DNA of 64,000 nucleotides from Coturnix japonica (taxonomy: Eukaryota; Chordata; Aves; Galliformes; Phasianidae). The DNA is taken from NCBI RefSeq assembly GCF_001577835.2, contig NC_029529.1, positions 5,086,157 to 5,150,156 on the forward strand, read 5' to 3'. Shown here piece after piece: positions 1 through 19,822 of the stretch. Below the pieces are notes generated by a model. The model was given only the letters and a program-made list of their open reading frames with translations. It made no database searches and was not told the DNA's origin. Position numbers and translations under genes: made by a program. Position 1 is the first letter of the stretch, and every line of letters begins with the position of its first letter.

Positions 1-13
1 GCTGCTCCCCCAG

Positions 14-3000
14 CATCACACGGGTGACAGTGATCCTTCCCACATCCCTGGGTGCCGTGGCCTGCCTGGGCACTGAGGGTGGAGCAGTGTATTTCCTTGC
101 ACTACCTGCCCTTGTGCTGCTGGAGGACAAAACCCTCTTCCAGAATGAGATCCTACAAAGCGTGCCCAATGATTACCGCTGTGGGAAGGCATTGGGGCCA
201 GTGGAGTCCATCCAGGAGCACCCCCAGGATGCTGGGAGGCTTCTGATCGGGTACAGCCGGGGGCTGGTGGCCCTGTGGGACCAGAGCACACGCACTGTGC
301 AGCATCTCTTCCTTGGGAACCAGCAGCTGGAGAGCCTGGCCTGGGAGCACAGTGGGAAGAACATTGTCAGCTCACACAGTGACGGCGGCTACATGGTGTG
401 GGCAGTGGGCGGCAGCGGGCAGCGCACCCAGCAGCCCGTCATGGCCACCATCCCCTACGGTGCGTGGGCACCTGCCCCCAAACCCCTCCTAAGGGGCACG
501 TGGGGGCTCCGGGATCACGTTAGGGTCTGAGTGTTGTAAACGTGGCATGACCTTCATTTCAGGTCCATTCCCATGCAAAGCCATCAGCAAAATCCTGTGG
601 CGGTCATGTGAGTCAGGCAACCCCTTCATCATCTTCAGTGGTGGCATGCCGCGGGCCAGTTATGGTGACCGGCACTGCGTCAGTGTGCTGCAGGGCCAGA
701 GCCTGGCCACACTGGATTTCACCTCCCGCGTCATTGACTTCTTCACAGTGCAGGACCCCGAGGTGCCAGAGGGAGGCTTTGAGAACCCCCGTGCCCTGGT
801 GGTGCTGGTGGAGGAGGAGCTGGTGGTGATCGACCTGCAGACACCGGGCTGGCCCACCATCCCCGCCCCATACCTGGCCCCGCTCCACTCTTCCGCCATC
901 ACCTGCTCCTATCACATCTCCAATGTGCCCCTCAAGCTCTGGGAGAGGATTGTCAGTGCTGGGGAGCAGCAGAGCCCACGCCTCTCCTCTGCAGCCTGGC
1001 CCATCAATGGAGGGAAGAACCTGGCCCAGGAGCCCACGCAGAGAGGTCTGCTTCTCACTGGGTGCGTATATCGGGGTGGCTGTGATGTAAGGGGGACCCT
1101 CAGTGCCGGGAGGGAAGGGGACATCCTCAGCCCTTCCCGTGGTGGGATGTGGTGACAGTGGGAGTGGGATGGGGCAGCGGGGTGGACCCTGAAGCCCTGG
1201 GAATGCGTGGGGCACGCGGGGATTCTGCTGGGCTGACAATCCCCACTGTGCAGATCAGTGGCCAGGCAGCAGCGTTGTCACCACCGCGCTGTCCCCACGC
1301 TCAGCCCTTCCTGGCACCGCAGCCACCAGCGTACAGGCGGCTCTTGTTAGCCCAGCAGATGCTAATGGCATCACCCCCACCCTGTCCCTCCGCCCTCTCA
1401 CTGGGCACGAGGACGGCACGGTGCGGTTCTGGGATGCCTCAGGGGTGTCCCTGAAGCCGCTGTACAAGCTGGGCACCGCCAACATCTTCCAGACCGACTG
1501 TGAGCACAACGATAGCCTCAACCAGGCAGGCGAGGAGGAGTGGCCGCCGTTCCGCAAGGTGATGTCCCCAAGGCCTGGGGGGGCACACACACCGTGCTGC
1601 AGCCCCCGGCACCCCCTGCTTCTTGGGGGAAACGTGCTTGTGGGAGCCATCCCAGCTGCACTGTGGGGATGTGTCCCCTCGCTCAGGGCACAGCTGCTGC
1701 CTCAGTGACACAAGGGACACTTGTTCTGCACACCCTGACCCATGGGTCTGTCCTGGCTGAGGAGGGGGACTCCTGGGCACTGGGGATGTGTGGGGATGGA
1801 GCTGCCCTCAGCGTGGTGCTCAGTGCTGCTGGCTGTCCACTGTGTGTGTGACACACCTGTCCCTTCTTCCTCAGGTGGGCTGCTTTGATCCCTACAGCGA
1901 TGATCCACGTCTGGGCATCCAGAAGATCGCTCTGTGCAAATACACAGCCAAGATGGTGGTGGCTGGCACAGCTGGGCAGGTAGCACCTGGGGGACAAGGT
2001 GACGCAGGATGCCTCAAATCCTTGCAGCCTTCCCTCAAGAGAGCTCCCACCCGTGGGTTCACCCTGCAGCCAGCGCACAGGGACCCTTCGTGTCCCCCAC
2101 CGGCCCCTTGTCCCCTCCCTGCAGGTGCTGGTGATGGAGCTGAGTGATGACAAATCTGAGCATGCTGTCAGCGTGGCCACGGTGGATCTGCTGCAGGACC
2201 ACGAGGGCTTCACCTGGAAGGGCCACAACCGCCTGGCACCCCGGAACGGCCCCATCGCTTTCACCCCCGGCTTCCAGCCCAGCGTCCTGGTGCAGTGTGT
2301 GCCCCCCGCTGCCGTCACCGCCGTCACCCTGCACTCCAAGTGGAACCTGGTGGCTTTTGGCACCAGCCACGGCTTCGGGCTCTTTGATTATCACCGGCGC
2401 AACCCAGTGTTGGCCAGGTGTACGCTGCACCCCAATGACTCGCTGGCCATGGAGGGGCCCCTGTCCCGTGTCAAGTCCCTCAAGAAGTCCCTGCGGCAAT
2501 CCTTCTGCCGCATCCGCAAGAGCAGGGTGTCGGGTAAGAAGAGGCTGAATGCCGGCAGCCCCTCCAGCAAGGTGCAGGAGGCCAACGCGCAGCTGGCTGA
2601 GCAGGCGGGTCCCCCTGAGGTGGAGATGACACCGGTGCAGCGGCGCATTGAGCCCCGCTCGGCTGATGATTTGCTCTCCGGGGTGGTGCGCTGCCTTTAC
2701 TTTGCCGACACCTTCCTCCGAGATGGTGAGACCCGCAGGCAGCCCCAGGTCCGGTGCTGTGCCACGGGGAGGAGCCATCTCAGGCTTTTTTCCAATCTCT
2801 CTCCCCCTGCAGCTGCCCACCACGGCCCCACAATGTGGGCAGGGACCAACTCGGGCTCGGTGTTCGCCTACGCCCTGGAGGTGCCGTCACAGGAGAAGTT
2901 CTCAGAGCGGGCGGTGGAGGCGGTGCTGGGGAAGGAGATCCAGCTGATGCACCGTGCGCCCGTGGTGGCCATCGCAGTGCTGGACGGGAGGGGGAACCCA

Positions 3001-4356
3001 CTGCCAGAGCCCTACGAGGTGTCACGGGACCTGGCCAAGGCTCCCGACATGCAGGGCAGCCACTCCATGCTCATCTCCTCGGAGGAGCAGTTCAAGGTGA
3101 GTGTAAGGATGGAGGATGGGACCGGACATCCCCAACATTCTGATCTGGGTGTTCCTATACATGCCAGTACCTGGAGGAGCATCCAGGCTGGGGTTACCAG
3201 AGGGATGGGGTGGCTCTCAGGGTGCCTTTGCAGTGTGCTGTCTGGGGCTTCTCCAACTCCTCTTGCCTTTCTCACTCTCCCCAGGTCTTCACGCTGCCCA
3301 AAGTCAGCGCCAAGACCAAGTTCAAGCTGACTGCACATGAGGGCTGCCGGGTGCGGAAGGTGGCCTTGGTCAGCCTGGCCAGTGCTGGCGCCGAGGAGCG
3401 CGTGGAGAACTGCCTGGCCTGCCTCACCAACCTGGGCGACATCCACATCTTCACTGTGCCTGCCCTGCAGCCGCAGGTGCACTACAGCTGCATCCGCAAA
3501 GAGGACATCAGCGGCATCGCCTCCTGCGTCTTCACCAAGCACGGGCAGGGTTTCTACTTGATTTCGCCATCCGAATTTGAGCGCTTCTCCTTGAGCGCCA
3601 GGAATGTGACGGAGCCGCTGTGCTGCCTGGAGGTGTCCCGGCTGCAGGACACCTCATGTCTCAGGTGGGTCGGGCCAAGGGGGCTCCTCAACCCCATGGA
3701 ACTACCCCATGATGTCCATCCCTGTGTCGTGCCACCAGAGCTGACCTCTCCTTGTGTTTCCTTCCAGCAACTCAACAGCAACGCCGAAGGTGCAGCAAGC
3801 CAATGGCACACATGTTCCTCACAACCCCGAGGCCAACCATTCCCCTGCTGACAGTGACCGTGAGTGGGAAAAGGACACAGCGGGGGGAGGATGCGTTCTG
3901 GAGCTGGGCATCGTTTCCTGTACTTAAGGAGATGTGATGTGGTGGGGGGTAACCAGCCCACAGCAGGGGTTGGTGCTGTGGGGTCCTTTCTACCCCAACC
4001 ACAAGGTTTGTGGGGGTGAAGGCTCTGTGGGATCTCCATCCCTCCCCATTGCTCCCCAGGGTCCCCCGAGGAGCACCAGGCCACCTTCTCGCCCGGCTCC
4101 ATCGACTCTCCCAGCAGCAGCATGGAGAACCCGCTGGACACCACTGGGGACATCACGGTGGAGGAAGTGAAGGATTTCTTGGCGTATGTTGTGGCTGTGG
4201 GAGGAGCAGCTCTGGGTGCTGCCAGCAGCTCTGAGGGCGTTATGGAGCTCTGGCTGCATCTGGTTCATCTCCCCCAGATCCTCAGAGGAGGTGGAAAGGA
4301 ACATGAGGAACGCCAGTGAGGACGAGGTGCGACCTGCAGGCATCCTCATCAAGTGA
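14..4356 (+). CDS. LLGL1: LLGL1, lethal giant larvae homolog 1 (partial, C-terminal ~920 codons)
   Basis: Cortical scaffold of basolateral polarity that opposes aPKC-PAR6 and binds syntaxin-type SNARE machinery (family knowledge). The 5' part lies before the window; reading starts after an acceptor at 12-13. Exons read: 14-459, 563-1061, 1405-1558, 1875-1979, 2125-2725, 2813-3096, 3285-3664, 3768-3859, 4060-4183, 4278-4356 (TGA). Translation follows vertebrate LLGL1 closely: [63 protein letters not shown] and a C-terminal end in GILIK. The beta-propeller repeats run through most of it. The aPKC-phosphorylated basic/serine segment ([10 protein letters not shown]) is encoded near 2470-2510. The 1061/1405 junction is odd: the donor is GTGCGT but no AG precedes residue 1405 (see findings). 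LLGL2 is less likely because the C-terminus and the FLII neighbour fit LLGL1. Confidence 0.95.
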
Positions 4357-5640
4357 GGTATGTGGGGATGGTGTCCTTGGGGCTGGAAAGGGCCCTTGTC
4401 ATCCCATTTTGGGCCCTGCCCCCTGGGGGCCACATCCCCTTATCCCTGAGCTCAAGGTCTGTGTCTCCCATAGGCATCACTGATGCCCGCAGCCCCCCCG
4501 GCCCATCTCAGTGTTCGGATTCCCGGGATGCGTGACTCGACTGGACCCCCCCGGCCCCCTCAGCGTAACGTAGACTCGTCTCCTCTCTAACATCTGCGCC
4601 CCGGCTCCGGCACGTTCCCCCCACACCTCCTTGCCTGGCTGCCGGCCCCAGACCCCCCCAGGCTGGCCCCGAGTTGCTGGGGGGGCCCCGTGTTGCACAA
4701 ACTCTTCCCGGGGAAGATTTTTTTGTTGTTGTAATTTTTCCCATGGTCCGGTGTAGCTGTTCTCTGCTCCAGAGCCCCCAGCCCAGGGGATGCTGCTGGT
4801 GAGGAGGGGAGGGGAGGCTGTGATGGCTTTTGCGCCCCCCCCAATATGCCTCATGGTTTTGGTCCCCGGGGGGGAGGCACCAAACAACGGGGGGGCTGGG
4901 AGCCCCCAGAATGGCCCCCCCCAGACCCCTGTCTCTGTTTACATGCCCGGCTCCCTGCAGTTTACAGCCCCTCCTCTGTGTGCCATGAGGGTCCGGGCTG
5001 CCACGTGGGGACTGTCCCCTTCTTGGGGCCCTCCTGTCCCTCTGCTGCTCCCCAGCTGGGTGCTGCAGGGCTCGGGGAGGGGGGGGGTCCCAGGTGGCCT
5101 TTATCTCATAGTGGCTTCTCCAAGGGCTATTCTCCAGGCTGGGCTCCCCGCCTGCTGCTCCTTTCTGACACTAATTCCTGCCACGGGTGGGTTTGGGATG
5201 GGATCATGCTGGGGGAACGGGGAGGGCAGGGTCAATGATGCTGGCTCCCAGCCCTGTGCAACCCCCCTGCCATTCCCTGGGGGTGTCACTGTGCCAAATT
5301 CCTGCTGGGCTCCCCATCCCTGCAGGGGCTGTGGTGATGTGGCTCTGTCCCTGTGGGGGCTCAGCCTGGTGCCCGCCCATCTCATACTGGGGATCCCCAG
5401 GGCCCTTTTGGCCCCCTCCCCCCAACTCTCTTTTGCGGTACATATCTGGTGTGGGCCGGGGGGGGCCGGGAGAGGCAGCGCTGCCCCAGGTCCTGTCCTG
5501 GCTGGGGCTGTAGTGTCCCTGGTAGAAATCCCACCCCCTCCCCCCCCTCCTTTTTTTTTTGGTAATATGAATTTAGCATTGTTTAGTTATTAAAAATACT
5601 GGTTTTTAATATTGAAAATAAAGCATTTAATATCAAGTGA
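4357..5640 (+). other. LLGL1: LLGL1 3'UTR with an intron just after the stop
   Basis: The stop TGA (4354-4356) is followed by one base and then a GTATGT donor at 4358. A pyrimidine-rich acceptor ends at 4473 (CCCATAG), so the last exon is probably 4474 to about 5640 and wholly non-coding. It is very GC-rich with many G and C homopolymers. No convincing additional coding frame is seen. Confidence 0.7.
5617..5622 (+). terminator. LLGL1: LLGL1 poly(A) signal AATAAA
   Basis: AATAAA in an AT-rich stretch that follows the GC-rich LLGL1 3'UTR. It is the only canonical plus-strand signal before the facing FLII transcript ends, about 170 bp away. Confidence 0.75.
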
Positions 5641-5787
5641 CAGCATGTGGGTGTTGGGGGACCTTGGCTGCCTGGGGCCAGCGACACTGAGGATGGGCTT
5701 AGAGTGGAGGGGGGCTGCTGTGCCCCCATATGGGAGCCAGAGGGGCACAGTCAGAGCCTGGCACGGTTGTGTGGTGACAATGCAGCC

Positions 5788-5793
5788 TTTATT
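5788..5793 (-). terminator. FLII: FLII poly(A) signal (AATAAA on minus strand)
   Basis: TTTATT on the plus strand reads AATAAA for FLII, about 380 nt past the FLII stop. Cleavage would fall near 5770. The LLGL1 and FLII transcripts therefore end tail-to-tail with only about 130 bp between them. Confidence 0.75.
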
Positions 5794-6170
5794 GATATGA
5801 TGCTGATAGTCCAGCCTTGTTTGGGGTCGGTCCTATCTCTCCAGGACCACAAAAAACGGTGAGAGCCCCTCTCTAACCCCCCCAGTGCTCTTTAGCAAAG
5901 CATCCTCCCCTGCTCCCCAGCTGCAGGGAGCTTCTTGCTGCTTTGGAGCCGCAATTTCCCTGAGCAGGATGGAGGCAGGGACCCACACTGCCCCATGTGC
6001 CTCTAAAGAGGGGAAGGGGCTGGGAGAAGGGAGGATATAGGGACACCCCAGTGCCCCCCACTGGCCCCAGCTCAGAGAGAAGTGGATCCAGCAGTTGAGT
6101 GCAGGCGTGAGTGGTGCAGAATGCTGGGGGTGGGGGGGTTCAGTGTGGGGTGTTCCCCTCCCCCAGGCCC

Positions 6171-14208
<8,038 letters not shown>

Positions 14209-14376
14209 GACAGCGGGGAACCCGGCGGGACGCGCCACCGCCCCAACACCCCGCCCCGCCCTGACGCTGATTGGAGGCGGGGCCAAGGAGCGCTGCGTTC
14301 ATTGGCTGCGCTGCGAATTGCGGGCGCGCCGGCGCGCCAGCACGGGCTGCTGGTCCGCCCCGCTGGGAGCTGCGGG
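14209..14376. promoter_or_regulatory. Bidirectional FLII/MIEF2 promoter
   Basis: The FLII start codon (14208) and the donor of the likely non-coding MIEF2 first exon (GTAAGT at 14377) are only about 170 bp apart on opposite strands. The gap is GC-rich. It holds two inverted CCAAT boxes (ATTGG at 14270-14274 and 14301-14305), a GC box (GGAGGCGGGGCC, about 14273-14284) and a G/C palindrome near 14320-14336. I see no TATA box. This fits a CpG-island head-to-head promoter. Confidence 0.7.
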
Positions 14377-14816
14377 GTAAGTGGGGGGGGGCTATGGGGT
14401 GGGGGGTGAGATGGGCTCGGAGTTGGGGTTCGGAGAAGGAAATAACCGCGGGTAGTACCGTCAGTCAGTGGGGTTGGCTGTCCTACCTTTGTTTGCCCTT
14501 GGCAGCTCGGTGAAGGGGGCTGATTTTGTGCCGGCCCCTTCCGTGGTGCCATTGCAGCCCCCTCGTCCCGTCCCCATCTGTTGGCGGCCGGATCTTTATG
14601 GGGTGACCCTTGGTCCGGCCCGGCGCCACCACCGCAGCCGGCAGCAGCGGGATCCGTGGGCCTGAAGGTCGGCCGTGGTGGCGGCTGCCCCGCAGCTCGC
14701 GTCCCGCCGGGCTCCCCGCCTTCCCCCCATGGCCGTTACACGCCGGGTGTCATTACGGAGCCGGCTCCCCGCTGTCAGATCGCACCGCACCTTCCTCCTC
14801 CTTCCCGCAGGTGACC

Positions 14817-17437
14817 ATGGCTGAGTTCTCGCAGCAGCGGGGCAAGCGGCGGGATGACAGCGGGCTGGGCAGCGTCCTGGACCTGCTGCTGGCCAACGCC
14901 AGGCTGGTGCTGGGCGTCAGCGGCGCGGCCGTGCTCGCCATCGCCACGTTGGCCGTCAAACGGGTGAGGCTGGGGGGGTGATGTGCCACTTTGCGTCCCA
15001 GAGACGTGCCTCGTTGTCTTCGGGAACCTGCGTGCATCTATGAGACTCCCAGAGCCATAGAAGAGCTGTGTGTGACTGTTACCCTGTCTGTGCCGTCCCC
15101 TCCCTGCTTTGGGGTGGGATGTGCTGCTGATTGAACAACGTGTCTGTGCAGGTTTTCCCTGTGGATCCTCCCTGGGTCTCTTTGCTCTCCCAGCAATAGC
15201 AGCCTTCTGTAAAGGGGGCTGCTGATCTCGGGTCTCCTCCCCCTCTGCCATCTGTAGCATCTCTCTGTGTTTGCATGAGCAGCAGCAGGTAGAGCATCCC
15301 CGTATGTGAACAAGGCTATTTGGGGCCTGTAGCTCTCAGTGCAGTTGGGATGGGGGAGCCCCCACTGCTTGTTCTCTGGGTGAGGTGAGGGTTTTGTGGA
15401 CCACACACACATCCCCTCCATGTGTCTCTCCCACCAGCTGATAGATCGAGCCACGAGCCCTCGAGAGGAAGATGATCCTAAAGCTGAGCAGAAGAGCCTG
15501 GAGGAGAGCTGGCAGGACCTGGCTCTGATCAAGGCAACACCAAAACCTCCCAAGAAGCAGAGAAGGGAAGACCTGAGCAAACCCCTGCTCTCCCCGGCTC
15601 CACCACCAGCACCAGCTGATGCTTATGGTGGGTGCGTGTGGGTGAAGATCACCTTGGCTGGCTGTGCCTGTGCATGGGAGCTGGGCTTTATTTTTAGCTC
15701 TGTGACCGGAAAGCTGACCCGATTGTGTCTTCCCCCTTGGGAGGCTCCCAAGCTGCGGCCCCTTTTTTGGCAGTGCCTCAGTAGCAGCTCCTCTGATAAC
15801 TGCTGGTTGGTTGGTCTGGTAACTCAGCCAGTTGGTTGGTAGAGGCTGCCTTGCCTTTGTTTCCTGTTGAACAGCGCTTGGTTTTTGGGTCAGCTCTGTC
15901 TAGGGAGGAAGATGTGCCTGTGAACTGCTGCAGACAAAGGCTGGCTTGTCCAGCTGGCTGCAAAGGCGGTGTTTTCTGAGTAGGAAAGCAGCCCAGCCTG
16001 GTGCTGGGCAGGTCCTGAGGCACTGCACCCAGAGTGGGATTGATTCAGGACTCAGCAATCAAGGAGCTGTTAGGGTAGGGGTGAGCAGTGGGGCTGAGCC
16101 TTGTGAAGGAGCCTGGTGGTTTGTGCTTTGTCTGGCTGCTGCTGTTTAGCTGGGCTTAGCCACCTCTAGCTGGGTGCTGTTGGGTTTGGGGTTTGGATTA
16201 AGCCCTGTGTTGGCTGGAAAGTGCTGTTATTCTGTGCCTCTCCTGGCAACATCAGCTTTGTGGCCAAAGGCTGAGAGCTGGGACTTCAGCACATGCTTTC
16301 TTTCTTTATGGCTGTGGCATGAGAAGATGTGTTGGCTGATCCATGACTTTTTCCTTGCCTTTGCCCCATCCCCTTATTGCAGAACCCAGGGTCTGCCCAG
16401 CGCCCCCAGAGCTTCCTCAAGTCGAGTCCAGCACTCCCTGCTGTCTCACACTGCAGGAGAAACTGCTGTCACACTACAGCATCCACCTCCCTATGTCTGA
16501 GGAGCAAGTGGCAGTTGCCCATCAGCTGGCCCGGAGCATTTGTGCTGAGCTTCAGAGCTTCTTACAGAACAAGTGCCCAGAGCTGCCCTTTGGCAGCCTC
16601 TTCCTCAGCGGTCCCCTGCTCGATGGCCTCGGAGCTCTTGCTGCTGACCACATCCACTTCATGCTGCCAGTAGTCCTGGATGCCACTCTCTGGAGCCTCA
16701 TCCCAGGCGAGGACACCGTTGTGAGAAACCCCCAGTACTGGATGATCAAAAGGACTGACTTGGAGTATTTCCCTCGTGGGCGCAGCCCCTGGGACAGGTT
16801 TCTCGTGGGCCAGTACCTCTCCTCCAATGTGCTCAACGAGACCCTACACAAGATGTTGGTGGCCTCCATCAACTGGCCGGCCATCGGCAGCCTGCTGGGG
16901 ACGGTCATCCGCCCGCTCGTGGCCTCCCGGGAGCTGAGGCTGGATGTCAAACACGATCAGGTTGAGCTGAGCATCGGCCTCTTCCCAGTGGTGGAAATGG
17001 AGGACAAAGTTCTTCTGGCCGCTCCTCCTGAAGGACTGGTGGAAAACCTCTGGCTCGAGAGCTTTGGCAGGGCGGAGGTCTTGAAGGTGAAGGAGCTGGA
17101 TGCTGGTGATGCTGGTGCTCGGCAGCACTGCCTCCGTATCCTGAATGGGGTCTGCAGGATCCATCCTGCCCTGCACAAGCTGAGCGGCAGCCCCTTGGCA
17201 CACGTCATCCTTCACCTGAGCACCACTGAGTCAGACTGGGCAGAGGAAAGCCTGGCCACCAGGTTCCAGCAAGTGCTCGAGGAGCTGGTGGGTTACCTGG
17301 AGAATGGGGTCCTGCCTTGCTACTTCAACCCCAAAGTCAACCTTTTCTGTGACCTGCTGGAAGAGGAAATAGAGGAGATGGGCTTCCTGCTCTATAGGGC
17401 TGTGTCTGAGCCAGGACTCCTGCTGACAGAGAAGTGA
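14817..17437 (+). CDS. MIEF2: MIEF2 (MiD49), mitochondrial dynamics protein
   Basis: Outer mitochondrial membrane receptor that recruits DRP1 for fission (family knowledge). Coding exons 14817-14963, 15438-15627, 16383-17437; 1392 nt, 463 aa, against 454 in human. Start MAEFSQQRGKRR matches the human N-terminus and lies 6 nt into its exon after a CCCGCAG acceptor. One membrane anchor at about residues 24-46 (LLANARLVLGVSGAAVLAIATL) is followed by RATSPREEDD. The C-terminal nucleotidyltransferase-like domain begins near residue 130 and includes PWDRFLVGQYLSS and NWPAIGSLLG. A non-coding first exon probably ends at 14376. MIEF1 is less likely: the length, the N-terminus and the FLII/TOP3A neighbours fit MIEF2. 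Confidence 0.95.
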
Positions 17438-17561
17438 CTGGTGCAGCGGGAGCTACTGAGCGTGGGGTGTTCCTCAGCTGTCTGGGCTGTGATGCTTCTA
17501 GTTGACTAGTCGGCAGGAGGCCAAGTTCTTGCACTTTATGAACAAAAGTATTTCCTTTCTG

Positions 17562-17567
17562 AATAAA
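17562..17567 (+). terminator. MIEF2: MIEF2 poly(A) signal AATAAA
   Basis: AATAAA 125 nt after the MIEF2 stop. A second AATAAA at about 18645-18650 could serve a longer 3' end. Confidence 0.65.
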
Positions 17568-17589
17568 ACGTGCCTGAGAGTAATGGGTG

Positions 17590-19795
17590 ATGGTGTAAGA
17601 AGCCATTTGCTGTGGGGCTCTGCCTTACCCACAGGGAATGCAGCCCTAAAGCAAAGTCCCATCTGCTGGGAACCAACATGGAACAAGTTTGGCTGCTGGA
17701 TCTCAGCAAACTGCTCCTTCCCAGCCTGCCATCCCAACCTCTAGGCTCCCCCTGTGCTCCAAACAGAGACCTGAGCAGTTCAGAGCTTCCCCTGCCCCTT
17801 GTAGCACGCACGTCCCTTGATGCTGCTACAAACTTCATGGCTTATGATGTGCTGTGTGGGTCCTTCTGTGAGCACCGAGCTCAGTCATGCAGTGCCATGG
17901 GGTGAGGTGGGAACATTGTTCCATGCCAGGGAACAATGGATGCTGCAAGGTAATGCCATGGCAGGGTTACTCTTTGGAAATCATTTCAGGTACCAAATGA
18001 CAGCCCGAGCTCAGCGCTGCCGGCTGCTCTGCCAGCATCAGCTCTGCCCCCAAGGAGGGTTCTCCATGGACATTCTCTGAGCTGCTGTGCTGCAGCATGG
18101 GCTGACAGCTACAGGAGCTGCAGCCTCCTGGTGGACACCAGTGCCCATCTAACAGGCCATGGTGTCCCCTCCCAGCCTGTCAAGTGACCTTTTCACGTAT
18201 GTGTTGCTGCTGTTTTAATGTCCTGTTGCCCCGAAGCCTCATGGTGTGGGGCAGGAAAGGACTGGATTGATGCACAGAGCAGAGTACTTGCAAGAAGTCA
18301 AGAGGTGGTTTGTACTTCTTTTCATTAAGATCTATTTTGTTTGAGTATCTTTTTGTCGTTTTGGCTTTTTTTGCCTTTGAGTGGCTGCTGGTAGGTTTTG
18401 TTTCTGATTGTAATCCAAGTGTGAAGGAATACATTCTTGTATTTAATGGGAAGAGTGATGCTGTTTTTGCACACTGGTAGAGATGGTGAAATCCTGTGGG
18501 CTTTAGTGTGAGCATCTGTTGTGGTTTAGTTTTCTTTACAACCATCTTGTTTACGGGAGGATAAAAAAATCACTATGCCTTTCCTCTTAGTCTGAAGACG
18601 ACTTGGTTTGTTCCTTCGAGCAACTTCCCAAGTGTTAGTGACAAGAATAAATCCTTGCTGTGTACACTGGTTCTCTCATCTCATATGTTTTGTCTCCTGT
18701 CCCGTAGTAAGGGCTGAAGCTGAGCTCCTGCTGTGGCAGCATTCCTGGAAGCAGTGCAGCTGTGGTACACCCTATGCAGAGCGTGGCAGCACTTGGACCC
18801 CATGGTGCACGGCTTTTCTCTTCCTCTTGCAGACCACCACATAAAGCACCCAGTGCTGCCTGGATGCTGAGCTCTTTGCTGTTTAGCCAGCAGCCCTAAC
18901 TGCTCTGCTGCCTGAACGCTAACCGGGGTTAAACCAGTAGAGCTGGTAATGGCAAATGCCATCAGCAATGCTAAACCTGTGTGCTATGCAGACTGTTTCT
19001 GCTGCTGTTGCCATTTGGAGGCTGCCCAGCTCTAGCCATGCTTTAGCCAGCTGGCTGATTGCATTACGAAGCCGTCTAATCCTGTTATTTTAGACAGTAG
19101 GTTTGTATTTTTAGGTTACAGCTGTTAATAGTGGGAGAGAGGGGTACAGAGAAATGCAATGTAGGTTCTCCTGACTGTACTCCATAGGTCTGATAGCTAC
19201 TTCTGTAGACTTGAAAGCTCTTCTTGCTTGTGCAGAGCTGAAAATGAACCTGTGCTGCTGTGGTCTCATCTGCTTTGAGCTACCCCCTAGGCAGTGCTTC
19301 AGCCTCCTGCCCACTCCAGTTGCTTCATGTATCACCTTAGTACTGAGCCATGGGAACTGCTCTCTGCTCAGCAGTGTCCTGAGCAACGCTGGAGGCCTTG
19401 GGGGAGCAGCTGAGTAGTGTCCTCTGCCAGAAGAGGACAAGGGAGTCTTGTGGAGCTACTTGCTTTGATGCAGAGAAAGCCCAAACAGAGAGGGAGGAGT
19501 TAGGTTGGCTTTTTTCTCAAGGAGCTCAGTCTAAACTATGTGCAAGAAACAAGAAACTCCTTTCAGGTTCAGCCAATTGTCTTTCTCTGGACAACAACAC
19601 TACAACAAATGCAGCTGGTGAGATAAAACTTTTATCCACAGCTCAAAGAAAAGCTGCAGGGAGTTTCTGCCAAGAAAGCTTCTGTATTGTTCCAACAACT
19701 GAATAGAAAGAAAGATCTGTGTGGATGCCTTTAGTAATAGCTCACCTATTTTAAGCTGGAAGAAATAACCAGACAGTTAAGATGTCACTGCATCA
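17590..19795. other. Spacer between the MIEF2 and TOP3A 3' ends
   Basis: About 2.2 kb between two convergent genes. I found no conserved coding frame, RNA gene or clear transposon. The open frames here are short and unlike known proteins. Part of it may be alternative 3'UTR of MIEF2. Confidence 0.5.
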
Positions 19796-19816
19796 AATTT
19801 AAAAATTAAATAATTA

Positions 19817-19822
19817 TTTAAT
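19817..19822 (-). terminator. TOP3A: Probable TOP3A poly(A) signal (ATTAAA on minus strand)
   Basis: TTTAAT on the plus strand in an AT-rich run, about 700 nt past the TOP3A stop. I saw no AATAAA on the minus strand between it and the stop, so this variant signal is the best candidate. Confidence 0.4.

Noticed and set aside
1683-2823. Minus-strand open frames opposite LLGL1
   Set aside because: Antisense shadows of GC-rich LLGL1 exons; they resemble no known protein.
4790-5593. 267-codon plus-strand open frame after LLGL1
   Set aside because: It lies in the LLGL1 3'UTR, is low-complexity and G/C homopolymer-driven, and has no family resemblance.
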